NCBI RefSeq assembly: GCF_020783655.1
Contig: NZ_JAJGQH010000004.1
Location: 223,742-287,741, forward strand
Direction: 5' to 3'
DNA from: Xanthomonas melonis
Lineage (GTDB): Bacteria; Pseudomonadota; Gammaproteobacteria; Xanthomonadales; Xanthomonadaceae
DNA length: 64,000 nt
Part shown: one piece after another, positions 55,584 through 64,000 of the stretch
Layout of the letters: every line of letters starts with the position of its first letter
Numbering within the stretch: position 1 is the first letter of the stretch
The notes under the pieces: model-generated
The model's input: only the letters and a program-made list of their open reading frames with translations
What the model was told of the DNA's origin: nothing
The model's database searches: none
Made by a program: the position numbers and the translations under genes

Positions 55584-58574
55584 TCAGAATCTGACCGTGG
55601 TTCCCAGGTAGAAGAACCGGCCGACGTTGTCGTATAGCGCAGAGGTGAAATCCGAGCCGAAGTAGTTGCGCGGCGGATCCTTGTCGAAGGCGTTGTCGAT
55701 GCCCAGGTAGACGTCGATCTTCGAGCCGGGGAACTGATAGCCGAACTGGAAGTTGTGGTAGGTGTACGAGCCGTTCTTGATCGGGCTGGCCGATCCCGGG
55801 TTGCTGTTGTAGCTCTCCGGGGTCACGCGCAGGTTGCCGTCCACATAGTTCATGTCCCACGAGGCGCGCCATTCGTTCCAGTTGTACTTGGTCTGGAACT
55901 GCGCACGCCAGCGCGGATCGGTCACGTAGGTCACGTATTCGTCGTATTCCTGCGGGAAGTCCTGGAACACCCATTCGCGCGATTGGATCAAGCGGGTGCC
56001 GACCAAGCGCAGCACGGTGTTGCCTTCGCCGATCTGGAAGCGGTAATCCATTTCCAGATCCACGCCGACGCGACGCGAGCGTGCCAGGTTCTCGTTGAGC
56101 GCCTGCCAGCCGATGATGCTGTGTTCGGGATAGATGCGGCCCTGTGGATCGGTGAAGCCGCCCAGCGGAGCGCGCTGCACGAAGCCGCAGAAGCTGTTGT
56201 TGATACCGCCGGGGTTGTCCACGCAACGCGTGGCATTGGTTTCGGCCGTCACGGTGCCGATGGCGTCGCGCAGATCGATACGCCAGTAGTCGATCGACAT
56301 GCCGAACCCTTCGAAGAACTCCGGCTGCCACACCAGGCCGTAGGACAGGCTGCGCGCGCGCTCGGGCTTGAGTTCCGGATTGCCGCCGCTGACGCCGGGG
56401 CGGGTGGCGGTGTAGGTATCGATCCAGCCTACCGGAATGCCCAGCGCGCTGCAGTTGGCCTGGCGCAGTGCCACATCGCCGGCCGTACCGGGGCGATTGC
56501 TGTTGGTGGGAAGGTAGTTGCAGGGGTCGTTGATGCTGGCGAAGTTCTCGCTCTGCGAGTCGTACAGTTCGCCGATGCTGGGAGCACGCACCGCCTGGGC
56601 CAGGGTGCCGCGCAGGCGCAACGACGGGATGATGGTCCAGTCCAGGCCAATGTTCCAGGTCTTGGTCGAGCCGATGCTGCTGTAGTCCGAATAGCGCCCC
56701 GCCAGATCCAGCGCCAGACGATCCACGCCCGGCAGCCCGGCCAGTAGCGGAATGGTGCTTTCGACGAAGACTTCCTTGACGTTGTACTCGCCGCCGCTGT
56801 TGGGAATGGCGTTGAGGAAGGTCACGCCGGAGGCGGCCAACGGATCGGTGATCTCCTCGCTTTGTTCCTTGCGGTATTCCACGCCGCCGGCGATGCCGAT
56901 GTCGCCAGCCGGCAGCGAGAGCAGGCTGCTGTTGGCTACCGAGGCGTTGAATACGGTCTGCTGGATCTTTGCCTGCGAACGCGCAGTGGTGTTGAACCAG
57001 GCGGCCGCTTCCGGAGTGACCGCGCCATTGCCGAAGATGCTGAAGGGCACACACCCTTCGCGTGCCAGCGCCGAATACACGCGCCCGGTGTTGGGGTTGA
57101 CCGCAGTCGGATCCAGCGTGGTGCGGCAGACGATATTGCCGCTGGCATCGCGCGCGGCATCGATACCGGCCTGCCAGCGCTCGTTGATGCGGTTGTTGAG
57201 ATTGAGCCGGTCCACGGTGGTCTTGCCGTAGTTGGCGGACACGTCGTAGGTCCAGTTGTCGGTGAAATTGCCCTCGGCACCGAGGACGGCGCGGTAGGTC
57301 TTGCGCTCGATGTTCTCGCCGCGGCGGCCAGCATCGACGTTGAAGCGGTTCATCAGGATCTGGGTGGCACCGCGCGAATCCATCAGCGCGCCGAGCTGGG
57401 GGCTGACGTACGGGTTCTGGCGGCGCACGCGCAAGGAACTGTCGAACGCCGGCTGGCCGAAGAACTCCGAATCGGTCTCGCTGTACTTGCCTTCGAAGAA
57501 CACGCGATGGTTCTCGCTGAGCTCGAAGTTGACCATCGTGTTGACGCTCTTGCGATCGAAGCCTGGCTGTAGATCGGCCACGGCGTTGAGATCGACGAAG
57601 TCGCAATCCACGCAGGAGGTATTGCTCACCACCGTGCCGCCGTAGCGGTTGCGGCGGAAGCTGCCGTCTGGGTTGAACAGGTAACGGTTGCCGTAGCTCG
57701 CCGGGTTACGGAAGTCGAAGGTGCCCAGATTGAAGGTGCCACCGTAGGAGGTCGAGTGGTTACCGCCCGGGCCGCTCAACACGGTCTGCGGATTGCTCTC
57801 GCTCGGCGGGCGGGTAGGGTCGAAGCTTGGGTTCTGCACGCTGACCAGGTATTCGCGGCCGATCGCCCGGTTGCCGCGGCCGAACCGGTCCTGCTTGCTG
57901 TACTCGGCCGAGATGGCGACGTTGCCGCGACCTTCGGCAAAGTCGGTGCCGGCGGAAAAGCTGGCGAACGAACGGTTGTAGTTGCCTTCGTCGGCCAGGC
58001 CGGTTTGCGCACGCGTTTCGAAACCGGTGAAGGATTTCTTGAGAATGAAGTTCACCACGCCGGCCACCGCGTCGGCGCCGTATACCGCCGAGGCGCCACC
58101 GGTGATCACTTCGACACGCTCGACCCATTCCACTGGAATCGTGTTGACGTCCACTGCGGTCGAGCCAGGACTCGAGCCCACGTGACGGCGGCCGTTCACC
58201 AGCACCAGTGTGCGGTCCACGCCCATGCCGCGCAGATCGAGCAAGCCCAGGCCGGCGGTACCGATGAAGCGGGTGGAGTTGCCCAGCGTGTAGCTCGGCG
58301 CCAGCGCCGGCATGCGCGCCATTAGATCGCTGATGGTGGTCGCGCCGGTGGCGCGGATCTCTTCGGCACTGATCGCGGTCACCGGAGAGGGCGTGACAAA
58401 GCCGGTACGCGCGATGCGCGAGCCGGTGACGGTGACCTTGTCCAGATCGGTGGTGCCGGATGCGAGTCCGGTATCGGATTGCGCGGCCACGTGGCCGGCA
58501 GGAGCAACCAAAGCAGCCAACAGGGCGGCGCTCAAGCGATGGCGACGGGTGAGTGGCTGGGAACGAGTCGACAT
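55584..58574 (-). CDS. TonB-dependent receptor
   Basis: A 996-residue outer-membrane receptor of the classical type without an Oar domain. The signal peptide ends near residue 31 (GHVAAQS). A TonB-box-like segment DKVTVTGSRI follows, then the plug (about 55-170: AISAEEIRATGATTISDLMARMP, VDRTLVLVNGRRHVG, VERVEVITGGASAVYGADAVAGVVNFILK). The barrel has long extracellular loops, several with Cys pairs (SCVDCDFVD), and ends GTTVRF. It resembles the Xanthomonas/Caulobacter receptors for carbohydrates or other complex nutrients. The substrate is unknown. The ATG at 58574 gives the correct signal peptide. Confidence 0.93.
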   Translation of the reverse strand: MSTRSQPLTRRHRLSAALLAALVAPAGHVAAQSDTGLASGTTDLDKVTVTGSRIARTGFVTPSPVTAISAEEIRATGATTISDLMARMPALAPSYTLGNSTRFIGTAGLGLLDLRGMGVDRTLVLVNGRRHVGSSPGSTAVDVNTIPVEWVERVEVITGGASAVYGADAVAGVVNFILKKSFTGFETRAQTGLADEGNYNRSFASFSAGTDFAEGRGNVAISAEYSKQDRFGRGNRAIGREYLVSVQNPSFDPTRPPSESNPQTVLSGPGGNHSTSYGGTFNLGTFDFRNPASYGNRYLFNPDGSFRRNRYGGTVVSNTSCVDCDFVDLNAVADLQPGFDRKSVNTMVNFELSENHRVFFEGKYSETDSEFFGQPAFDSSLRVRRQNPYVSPQLGALMDSRGATQILMNRFNVDAGRRGENIERKTYRAVLGAEGNFTDNWTYDVSANYGKTTVDRLNLNNRINERWQAGIDAARDASGNIVCRTTLDPTAVNPNTGRVYSALAREGCVPFSIFGNGAVTPEAAAWFNTTARSQAKIQQTVFNASVANSSLLSLPAGDIGIAGGVEYRKEQSEEITDPLAASGVTFLNAIPNSGGEYNVKEVFVESTIPLLAGLPGVDRLALDLAGRYSDYSSIGSTKTWNIGLDWTIIPSLRLRGTLAQAVRAPSIGELYDSQSENFASINDPCNYLPTNSNRPGTAGDVALRQANCSALGIPVGWIDTYTATRPGVSGGNPELKPERARSLSYGLVWQPEFFEGFGMSIDYWRIDLRDAIGTVTAETNATRCVDNPGGINNSFCGFVQRAPLGGFTDPQGRIYPEHSIIGWQALNENLARSRRVGVDLEMDYRFQIGEGNTVLRLVGTRLIQSREWVFQDFPQEYDEYVTYVTDPRWRAQFQTKYNWNEWRASWDMNYVDGNLRVTPESYNSNPGSASPIKNGSYTYHNFQFGYQFPGSKIDVYLGIDNAFDKDPPRNYFGSDFTSALYDNVGRFFYLGTTVRF

Positions 58575-58910
58575 GACGTGCAGATTCCTTGCAAAAATGC
58601 GTACGAACCAGCCGCGCTCGCTGAGTGGCGGCTGAACTGAATTCCGAACGTAACAACTTCTTAATAATGTGTCCACATTTGTGAAATACGGCAAGAATTG
58701 ACACACCCTCTGTGTGGACGGTCTGCAACGTGGAAGGTCGGTACCGCGTCTGCAGGTGTCGTGGCAGCCGGTACACTTACGCTCTTTCCGCGCAGCCGCG
58801 TGGCGTTGCGCACGCCGCGGCAGCTGCGCACGACGAACTGGATGGACGATGGCAACGATGACGAAAGATCGATGGCGCGCTGAGCCCGCCACCGCGGCAG
58901 TGGGCTGCGC
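58575..58910. promoter_or_regulatory. Promoter region of the third receptor and of mrp
   Basis: On the minus strand TTACGTTCGG (58644-58653) lies 70 bp upstream of the receptor start. Just beyond is a 14-bp near-perfect palindrome AATGTG-TC-CACATT (58666-58679) and then an imperfect ACACA...TGTGT dyad at 58701-58716. These are candidate operator sites. A TTGACA at 58698-58703 on the plus strand lacks a matching -10 at 17 bp. No gene. Confidence 0.45.
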
Positions 58911-59762
58911 ATGAGTAGCGAACGCAGGATCGCCGCGCACGCGGTGCAGGGCGCGCTGACGCCACATCCGCGTATCCGCAATGTGATTGCGGTGGGCTCG
59001 GGCAAGGGCGGGGTGGGCAAGTCGACCACGGCGGTGAACCTGGCGCTGGCCTTGCAGCAAAGCGGCGCGCGGGTGGGCGTGCTGGATGCGGACATCTACG
59101 GCCCCAGCGTGCCGGCGATGCTGGGCCTGAGCGGCCGGCCGGACAGTCCGGACAATAAATCGATCGAACCCCTGCGCGCGTTTGGCATCGAGGCGATGTC
59201 GATCGGCCTGCTGGTCGACCAGGACACCCCGATGATCTGGCGCGGCCCGATGGCCACGTCTGCCCTAACTCAATTGTTCAACGACACGCTGTGGGACGAT
59301 CTGGACTATCTGCTGATCGACCTGCCGCCGGGTACCGGCGATATCCAGCTCACGCTCTCGCAGAAGATTCCGGTCGCCGGCGCGGTGATCGTCACCACCC
59401 CACAGGACATCGCCACACTGGACGCGCGCAAGGCCTTGAAGATGTTCGAAAAGGTCGAGGTGCCGGTGTTGGGCATCGTCGAGAACATGGCGGTACATAC
59501 CTGTCGCCAATGCGGCCATCGCGAACATCTGTTCGGCGACGGGGGCGGCGAGCGCATGGCCGCACAGTACGCGGTGCCGCTGCTGGGGTCGCTGCCGCTG
59601 GATATCGGGATCCGCGAGCAGGGCGATGTCGGCCGGCCGATTGTGGTGGCGGAACCGGAGTCGGTGGCAGCGCAGGCCTATCTGGCGGCTGCGGCGCGCC
59701 TGGCGGAAGAGCTGGGCAAGCGTCCGCGCGCCAGCATCCCGATCTCGGCCTCCCTGCTCTAG
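58911..59762 (+). CDS. mrp: Mrp/ApbC family iron-sulfur carrier ATPase
   Basis: A 283-residue P-loop ATPase that carries and transfers Fe-S clusters. The deviant Walker A is [15 protein letters not shown], and the family signature [13 protein letters not shown] and [13 protein letters not shown] are intact. A CxxC pair for the bridging cluster is in [10 protein letters not shown]. The N-terminal MIP18-like domain of longer Mrp proteins is absent, as in many gammaproteobacterial forms. It is divergent from the receptor at 55584 and upstream of dcd. Confidence 0.94.
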   Translation: MSSERRIAAHAVQGALTPHPRIRNVIAVGSGKGGVGKSTTAVNLALALQQSGARVGVLDADIYGPSVPAMLGLSGRPDSPDNKSIEPLRAFGIEAMSIGLLVDQDTPMIWRGPMATSALTQLFNDTLWDDLDYLLIDLPPGTGDIQLTLSQKIPVAGAVIVTTPQDIATLDARKALKMFEKVEVPVLGIVENMAVHTCRQCGHREHLFGDGGGERMAAQYAVPLLGSLPLDIGIREQGDVGRPIVVAEPESVAAQAYLAAAARLAEELGKRPRASIPISASLL

Positions 59763-59859
59763 CGTTCAGGCCGGCCGCCACCAGCAGCCGCTGCTAGACT
59801 TTGCCGTCTTTACGCGCGGGCCGTCCGGCCCGCCGCCTTCCGTCTTCAAGGAACACCGC

Positions 59860-60429
59860 ATGAGCATCAAGAGCGACCGCTGGATCAAGCGCATGGCCGA
59901 ACAGCACGCGATGATCGAGCCGTTCGAACCCGGCCAGATCAAGCACGATGCCGCCGGGCAGCGCATCGTCAGCTTCGGCACCTCCAGCTATGGCTACGAC
60001 GTGCGCTGCTCGCGCGAGTTCAAGGTGTTCACCAACATCAACTCGACGATCGTCGATCCCAAGCACTTCGATCCGGGCAGCTTCGTGGATATCGAGTCGG
60101 ACGTGTGCATCATCCCGCCGAACAGTTTTGCGCTGGCGCGCACGGTGGAGTACTTCCGCATCCCGCGCGACACGCTGGTGGTGTGCCTGGGCAAGAGCAC
60201 GTACGCGCGCTGCGGCATCATCGTCAACGTGACGCCGCTGGAGCCGGAGTGGGAAGGCCATGTGACGCTGGAATTCAGCAACACCACGCCGCTGCCGGCG
60301 CGCATCTACGCCAACGAAGGCGTGGCGCAGATGCTGTTTTTCCAGTCCGACGAGATCTGTGAGACCTCCTACAAGGACCGTGGCGGCAAATATCAGGGTC
60401 AGACCGGGGTGACCTTGCCGCGCACCTGA
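59860..60429 (+). CDS. dcd: dCTP deaminase
   Basis: A 189-residue trimeric enzyme converting dCTP to dUTP for dTMP synthesis. It contains [37 protein letters not shown] and the active-site [30 protein letters not shown], all diagnostic for Dcd. The ATG at 59860 is preceded by AAGGAAC. mrp lies 97 bp upstream on the same strand. Confidence 0.97.
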   Translation: MSIKSDRWIKRMAEQHAMIEPFEPGQIKHDAAGQRIVSFGTSSYGYDVRCSREFKVFTNINSTIVDPKHFDPGSFVDIESDVCIIPPNSFALARTVEYFRIPRDTLVVCLGKSTYARCGIIVNVTPLEPEWEGHVTLEFSNTTPLPARIYANEGVAQMLFFQSDEICETSYKDRGGKYQGQTGVTLPRT

Positions 60430-60464
60430 TGGCGGAAGCGCGCGAAGTCGCGTGGGCCGGAGGC

Positions 60465-60647
60465 TCAGTCGGTCGTCAGTAGTCGCTGGCGACGACGGAC
60501 CAGTTGGTGCACTCCGCCCCAGATCAGCATCAGCGCCCACCAGGCGGCGATCAGTTGGCCCAGGTCCATGCGGGTCAGGCCGAGGTTGTTGAGCAGGAAC
60601 AACCCGCCCAGGATGATCAGGAACAGGCCGGGAATCAGTCGGTACAT
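60465..60647 (-). CDS. Small DUF5668-type membrane protein
   Basis: A 60-residue protein with two hydrophobic segments (IPGLFLIILGGLFLLNNLG and LIAAWWALMLIWGGVHQL) and a basic C-terminus. The pattern GxFLLNNLG, then a short loop with a W-rich second helix, matches the LiaF/DUF5668 transmembrane module. It resembles the 55-residue protein at 61082. The role is unknown. Confidence 0.75.
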   Translation of the reverse strand: MYRLIPGLFLIILGGLFLLNNLGLTRMDLGQLIAAWWALMLIWGGVHQLVRRRQRLLTTD

Positions 60648-61081
60648 GGCAGCGTCCTCGTCGGGTGTGAGGCCATGCTGCGCCCGTTGCGCCCGTCGAT
60701 CAGGTGCCGGAAGTCAACACTTGCAGATGACAGTCGTCATGTTGACTGTTGCCTCTAGGGCGACAGCGGCACGCGGGTAGCCGGCGCTCCTGCGATCAAG
60801 CGCAGCAGCTGAAAGTTTGAGGTGCTGCGATCAGTGGGGCACGGGGCGCCGCCCGTACCCTCATCCGCCCCTGCGGGGCACCTTCTCCCGGTGGGAGAAG
60901 GGACTTGCGCGATTCGGTTGTAGTGCCAGGACCGGGAATCACGTTCCTGCCGTCACAACGAGCCGCCGAACGGAGAATCTTCAGCGCAAGTGCACGCTGT
61001 GACCAATCCCGATTCCCGATTCCCGAATCCCGAATCCCGAATCCCGAATCCCGAATCCCGAATCCCGAATCCCAGCCCCAC
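60648..61081. repeat. Repeat-filled spacer between two small membrane-protein genes
   Basis: This spacer contains a CCTCATCCGCCCC-GGGGCACC-TTCTCCC repeat at 60849-60905 with two internal hairpins (GCCCCTGCGGGGC and CTTCTCCC/GGGAGAAG). It also holds a run of about ten 7-bp units CGATTCC/CGAATCC at 61004-61075. No gene. Confidence 0.8.
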
Positions 61082-61249
61082 CTACTTCCCACGCCCGAAC
61101 AGCATGCCGATGCCGCAAGCGACCAGCGCCGCCGGCCACCAGGTGGCGATCAGCCGGCCCAGACTGAGGTTGGTCCAGCCCAGATTGTTGGCCAGGAACA
61201 GCAGGCCGACCAGAATCAGGATCAGCGCGGCAACGACGTTGGATTTCAT
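61082..61249 (-). CDS. Small DUF5668-type membrane protein
   Basis: A 55-residue protein with two hydrophobic segments (VVAALILILVGLLFLANNLG and LIATWWPAALVACGIGMLFG). It shares the GLLFLxNNLGxTxxxLGxLIAxWW pattern with the protein at 60465, so the two are paralogues. The ATG at 61249 begins MKSNVV. The role is unknown; the fold matches the membrane module of LiaF-like proteins. Confidence 0.75.
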   Translation of the reverse strand: MKSNVVAALILILVGLLFLANNLGWTNLSLGRLIATWWPAALVACGIGMLFGRGK

Positions 61250-61277
61250 GCGAGCAAGGCAGGTGGCGAACGGGTGC

Positions 61278-61712
61278 CTATCGTAGCCGTTGCGCCCACG
61301 CAGCGACACGCTGTTGCAGGGCGTCGGGATCGAAGCGCTGCGCACTGCCACTGCCCCACACCGGCCCCGGCCAGGCCGCATCGCCGGGATGACGGCCGAC
61401 CAGGTGCACGTGCAGCTGGCGCACGATGTTGCCCAGCGCGCCGATATTGAGCTTGCTCACCGCAGGTTCGGCGCGCAGCAACTGCGAGAGCTGGTTGATT
61501 TCGGCCAGCAATAAACGCTGCTGGCCGCCATCCAGATCGATCCATTCGCTTGCATCGGCCACCCGCGGCACCAGCACTAGCCAGGGGAAGCGGGTGTCGT
61601 CCATCAGCCGCACCTGCGACAGCGGCCCGTCGGCGACGAACACGCTGTCCGCTGCCAGGCGCGGGTCGAGCTGGAAATCGCCTGGAGGCGTTCCCGGTGC
61701 GGCATCGTTCAT
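61278..61712 (-). CDS. HIT domain protein
   Basis: A 144-residue nucleotide-binding hydrolase or transferase of the histidine-triad superfamily. The active-site segment is NIVRQLHVHLVGRHPGDAAWPGPVWG; the QLHVH form with Gln in place of the first His is usual in this proteobacterial subgroup. The N-terminal half contains FPWLVLVPRV. Its start overlaps the end of the dienelactone hydrolase gene by four bases, so the two are co-translated. The substrate is not known. Confidence 0.9.
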   Translation of the reverse strand: MNDAAPGTPPGDFQLDPRLAADSVFVADGPLSQVRLMDDTRFPWLVLVPRVADASEWIDLDGGQQRLLLAEINQLSQLLRAEPAVSKLNIGALGNIVRQLHVHLVGRHPGDAAWPGPVWGSGSAQRFDPDALQQRVAAWAQRLR

Positions 61713-62371
61713 CCCAGGTGGGCCTCGAAGAATCCCAGGGTACGTTGCAGCGCGCGCTCGGCGCTGTCGGCGTCGTAGTGATTGGGATCGACGCTGCGGT
61801 TGAAGGCGTGGCCGGTGGGATAGACGAAGGTTTCCATCTGCGGCAGCTTCTCGCGGTGCGCCTGGATGGCCTCCGGCGGAATGCTGGTATCGCGTTCGCC
61901 GAAATGGAACATCACCGGCGCCTTCGGGGCTTCGTCCAGCAGTTGCGTGTTCCGGCCGCCGTAATAGCTCACTGCCGGCAGCCCCAGGCGGATGGCCGAC
62001 AGCAGCGCCACCGAGCCGCCCCAGCAATAGCCGACGGTGCCCACCTTGCCGGCGCGGCTCAGCAGGGTGGCGGCGGATTTCACCACCTCCACCGCACGCT
62101 CCAGGCCCACCGCGTTGGCCAGCGCCAGGCCGCGCTTGAGGCTGTCCTGGTCGTAGGGCAGTTGCACGTCTTTCTCTTCCAGGTCGAAGAAGGCCGGCGC
62201 CAGGACCTCGTAACCGCGTGCGGCGTAGTCGTCGGCCACCGCGCGGATATGCTCGTTGACGCCGAAGATCTCCTGGATGACCACCAGGCCGCCGCGCGGG
62301 CTGGAAGCGGGGGTGGCGTGCCAGGCGGCGACCTGGCCGTCGGGGGTATCCAGCGTGGTCCAATGACCCAT
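61709..62371 (-). CDS. Dienelactone hydrolase family protein
   Basis: A 220-residue alpha/beta hydrolase. The nucleophile elbow is VGYCWGGSVALL, with Cys as in true dienelactone hydrolases. The Asp is in FGERDTSIP and the His in TGHAFNRS. The Glu-rich region VIQEIFGVNEHIR near residue 35 is family-typical. The dienelactone substrate is not established here; many chromosomal homologues have unknown targets. It heads a two-gene unit with the HIT gene. Confidence 0.92.
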   Translation of the reverse strand: MGHWTTLDTPDGQVAAWHATPASSPRGGLVVIQEIFGVNEHIRAVADDYAARGYEVLAPAFFDLEEKDVQLPYDQDSLKRGLALANAVGLERAVEVVKSAATLLSRAGKVGTVGYCWGGSVALLSAIRLGLPAVSYYGGRNTQLLDEAPKAPVMFHFGERDTSIPPEAIQAHREKLPQMETFVYPTGHAFNRSVDPNHYDADSAERALQRTLGFFEAHLG

Positions 62372-62498
62372 GGGAATTCCTGATCTGCGGCGGGGAGACG
62401 CGCATTATCGACCGGATCCGTACGGCGAAAAGTGAGGGTTTCGCAAAGCCGGCCGGGCTGGCGCGGCGCGGCGGTTCAGAGCGCTGCCCGCGCGCCGC

Positions 62499-62504
62499 TA
62501 TAAT
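62499..62504 (+). promoter_or_regulatory. Probable -10 element of the rimO promoter
   Basis: TATAAT in a GC-rich context, 47 bp upstream of the rimO ATG. TTCAGA at 62474-62479 is a poor -35 at 19 bp spacing. Confidence 0.45.
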
Positions 62505-62551
62505 TGGCCTGCTCAGGCCCCAGGCCGCTCCGTTCCCAGGCTCCTGCTTCC

Positions 62552-63925
62552 ATGTCCCAGCTGAACCCCAAAGTCGGCTTCGTCAGCCTTGGCTGCCCGA
62601 AGGCGCTCGTCGATTCCGAACGCATCCTCACCCAGCTGCGCGTGGAGGGCTACGACATCGTGCCCAGCTACGACGCCGCCGACGTGGTGGTGGTCAATAC
62701 CTGCGGCTTCATCGATTCGGCGGTGACCGAATCGCTGGACGCGATCGGCGAGGCGATGAATGCCAACGGCAAGGTCATCGTCACCGGCTGCCTGGGCAAG
62801 CGCCCGGAGCAGATTCGCGAGGCCTATCCGCAGGTGCTGGCGGTGTCCGGGCCGCAGGATTACCAGAGCGTGATGGAAGCGGTGCATGCGGCGCTGCCGC
62901 CGCGTCACGACCCGTTCGTGGATCTGGTACCCGATTACGGCATCAAGCTGACCCCGCGGCATTACGCATACCTGAAGATTTCAGAGGGCTGCAACCACCG
63001 TTGCAGCTTCTGCATCATTCCCTCGATGCGCGGCGACCTGGCTTCGCGCCCGGTGGACGAGGTGCTGCGCGAGGCCGAGCGGCTGGTGCGCGGTGGGGTC
63101 AAGGAGTTGCTGGTGGTGTCGCAGGACACCTCCGCCTACGGCGTGGACCTGAAGTATGCCGAGCGTCCATGGCGCGACCGCATGTACCAGACCCGCATGA
63201 AGGCGCTGTGCGAAGGCTTGTCGGAATTGGGTGTGTGGACGCGCCTGCATTACGTCTACCCGTACCCGCACGTGGACGATGTAATCCCGTTGATGGCCGA
63301 AGGCAAGCTGCTGCCGTATCTGGACATCCCGTTCCAGCACGCCAGCCCGCGCATCCTCAAGCTGATGAAGCGGCCCGGTGCGGTGGAAAAGACCCTGGAG
63401 CGCGTGCAGCGCTGGAAGGCGATGTGCCCGGAGATCACCGTGCGCTCCACCTTCATCGTCGGTTTTCCCGGCGAAACCGAGGCCGAGTTCGAATCGCTGC
63501 TGGAGTTCCTGGACCAGGCGCAGCTGGATCGCGTCGGCGCGTTCGCGTATTCGCCGGTGGACGGCGCCAGCGCCAACGCATTGCCGGATCAGGTGCCGGA
63601 AGAGGTGAAGCAGGAGCGGCTGGCCCGCTTCATGGCCCGGCAGGCCGAGATCTCCGCCGCGCGGCTGGAGGCCAAGATCGGCAGCGTGCAGCAATGCCTG
63701 GTCGACCTGATCGAGGACGACATCGCCGTGGCGCGTTCGCGCGCCGATGCGCCGGAGATCGATGGCCTGGTGCATATCCAGAACGGTGGCGAGCTTGGCC
63801 TGAAGGTCGGCGACCTGGTCGACGTGGAAATCACCGACAGCGATGAGCACGACCTGTTCGGCGATGCGCTGCCGTCTGACCGAGCGGTGCAGCCGGGGCG
63901 GGCATTGAACCTGCAGATGATTTAG
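62552..63925 (+). CDS. rimO: Ribosomal protein S12 methylthiotransferase RimO
   Basis: A radical-SAM enzyme that adds a methylthio group to Asp88 of ribosomal protein S12. The 457-residue protein has the UPF0004 domain with three cluster Cys ([30 protein letters not shown]), the radical-SAM CxxxCxxC in [19 protein letters not shown], and a C-terminal TRAM domain (about 385-450). IIPSMRG separates RimO from MiaB. The ATG at 62552 gives the family N-terminus. Its stop is followed directly by a possible insertion-sequence end. Confidence 0.97.
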   Translation: MSQLNPKVGFVSLGCPKALVDSERILTQLRVEGYDIVPSYDAADVVVVNTCGFIDSAVTESLDAIGEAMNANGKVIVTGCLGKRPEQIREAYPQVLAVSGPQDYQSVMEAVHAALPPRHDPFVDLVPDYGIKLTPRHYAYLKISEGCNHRCSFCIIPSMRGDLASRPVDEVLREAERLVRGGVKELLVVSQDTSAYGVDLKYAERPWRDRMYQTRMKALCEGLSELGVWTRLHYVYPYPHVDDVIPLMAEGKLLPYLDIPFQHASPRILKLMKRPGAVEKTLERVQRWKAMCPEITVRSTFIVGFPGETEAEFESLLEFLDQAQLDRVGAFAYSPVDGASANALPDQVPEEVKQERLARFMARQAEISAARLEAKIGSVQQCLVDLIEDDIAVARSRADAPEIDGLVHIQNGGELGLKVGDLVDVEITDSDEHDLFGDALPSDRAVQPGRALNLQMI

Positions 63926-64000
63926 AGGGTGTTTACATAATGGTAATCTATGATCCCAACGTGGAAACAAGGGATCGAGATGGGGCGCCCACCCAAGATT
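63926..64000 (+). mobile_element. Possible left end of an insertion sequence (partial)
   Basis: Immediately after rimO comes AGGGTGTTTACATAATGG, similar to the GxGGGTGTTT terminal repeats of IS5-type elements. Base composition drops and a new frame begins at 63980, after an AAGGGATCGAG stretch, with MGRPPKI, a start seen in some transposases. Only 21 bp of the frame are in the window, so the call is tentative. A regulator gene starting the same way is the main alternative. Confidence 0.35.

Noticed and set aside
61004..61075. CRISPR or iteron origin
   Set aside because: Seven-bp units without spacers, no replication gene nearby, and the same units occur after other genes.
61278..61712. Broken HIT active site (Gln for first His)
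   Set aside because: QLHVH is the normal form in this subgroup of proteobacterial HIT proteins.

Overview
The window is high-GC DNA from a plant-associated gammaproteobacterium of the Xanthomonadaceae, most likely Xanthomonas. The evidence is the gene order, three TonB-dependent receptors (two of the Oar type), clustered M13 peptidases, and intergenic 7-bp GGGATTC/GGGTCCC repeats. It is ordinary chromosomal backbone with short accessory stretches. I see no tRNA, rRNA, CRISPR array, prophage or secretion-system locus. An insertion sequence may begin at the extreme right edge.

Layout. Positions 1-10 kb hold the leuS-lptE-holA-nadD-rsfS-rlmH block (translation, outer-membrane assembly, replication, NAD synthesis, ribosome silencing and 23S methylation). 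Here rsfS and rlmH are separated by a J-domain protein gene and a convergent Tat-exported PhoX-like gene. Positions 10-14.5 kb hold a TonB-like energy transducer and a large Oar-type receptor on the minus strand. Positions 14.7-25.6 kb hold a SIMPL-domain protein, the maf-rng-yhdP-tldD run, and the divergent darP/pmbA pair. TldD and PmbA (TldE) form one heterodimeric protease. An array of about 3.7 copies of a 54-55 bp hairpin-forming repeat fills the darP/pmbA spacer.

Positions 26-32 kb hold a small DUF4870 membrane protein, a secreted M35 metallopeptidase, and a minus-strand run of lipoprotein alkaline phosphatase, tilS, xseB and ispA. Positions 32-37 kb hold a dicarboxylate/glutamate symporter, a methyltransferase, an acyl-CoA thioesterase, two NlpC/P60 hydrolases and slyD. 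Positions 37-43 kb hold a DUF418 membrane protein, a DadA-like oxidase, glutathione reductase, an alkyltransferase-like protein and a rhomboid protease.

Positions 43-50 kb hold three M13 (PepO/neprilysin-like) peptidases in tandem, one of which has lost a zinc-ligand histidine. Positions 50-58.6 kb hold a phytoene-desaturase-type oxidoreductase, a second Oar-type receptor and a third, classical TonB-dependent receptor. Positions 58.9-64 kb hold mrp, dcd, two tiny DUF5668-type membrane proteins flanking repeats, a HIT protein, a dienelactone hydrolase and rimO.

The most unusual points are the darP/pmbA repeat array, a nadD gene whose only in-frame start lies upstream of a 75-codon stretch of GGGTCCC repeats, the HELTR M13 homologue, an unassigned and possibly transcribed spacer before the DUF418 gene, and shared sequence motifs upstream of two receptor genes.
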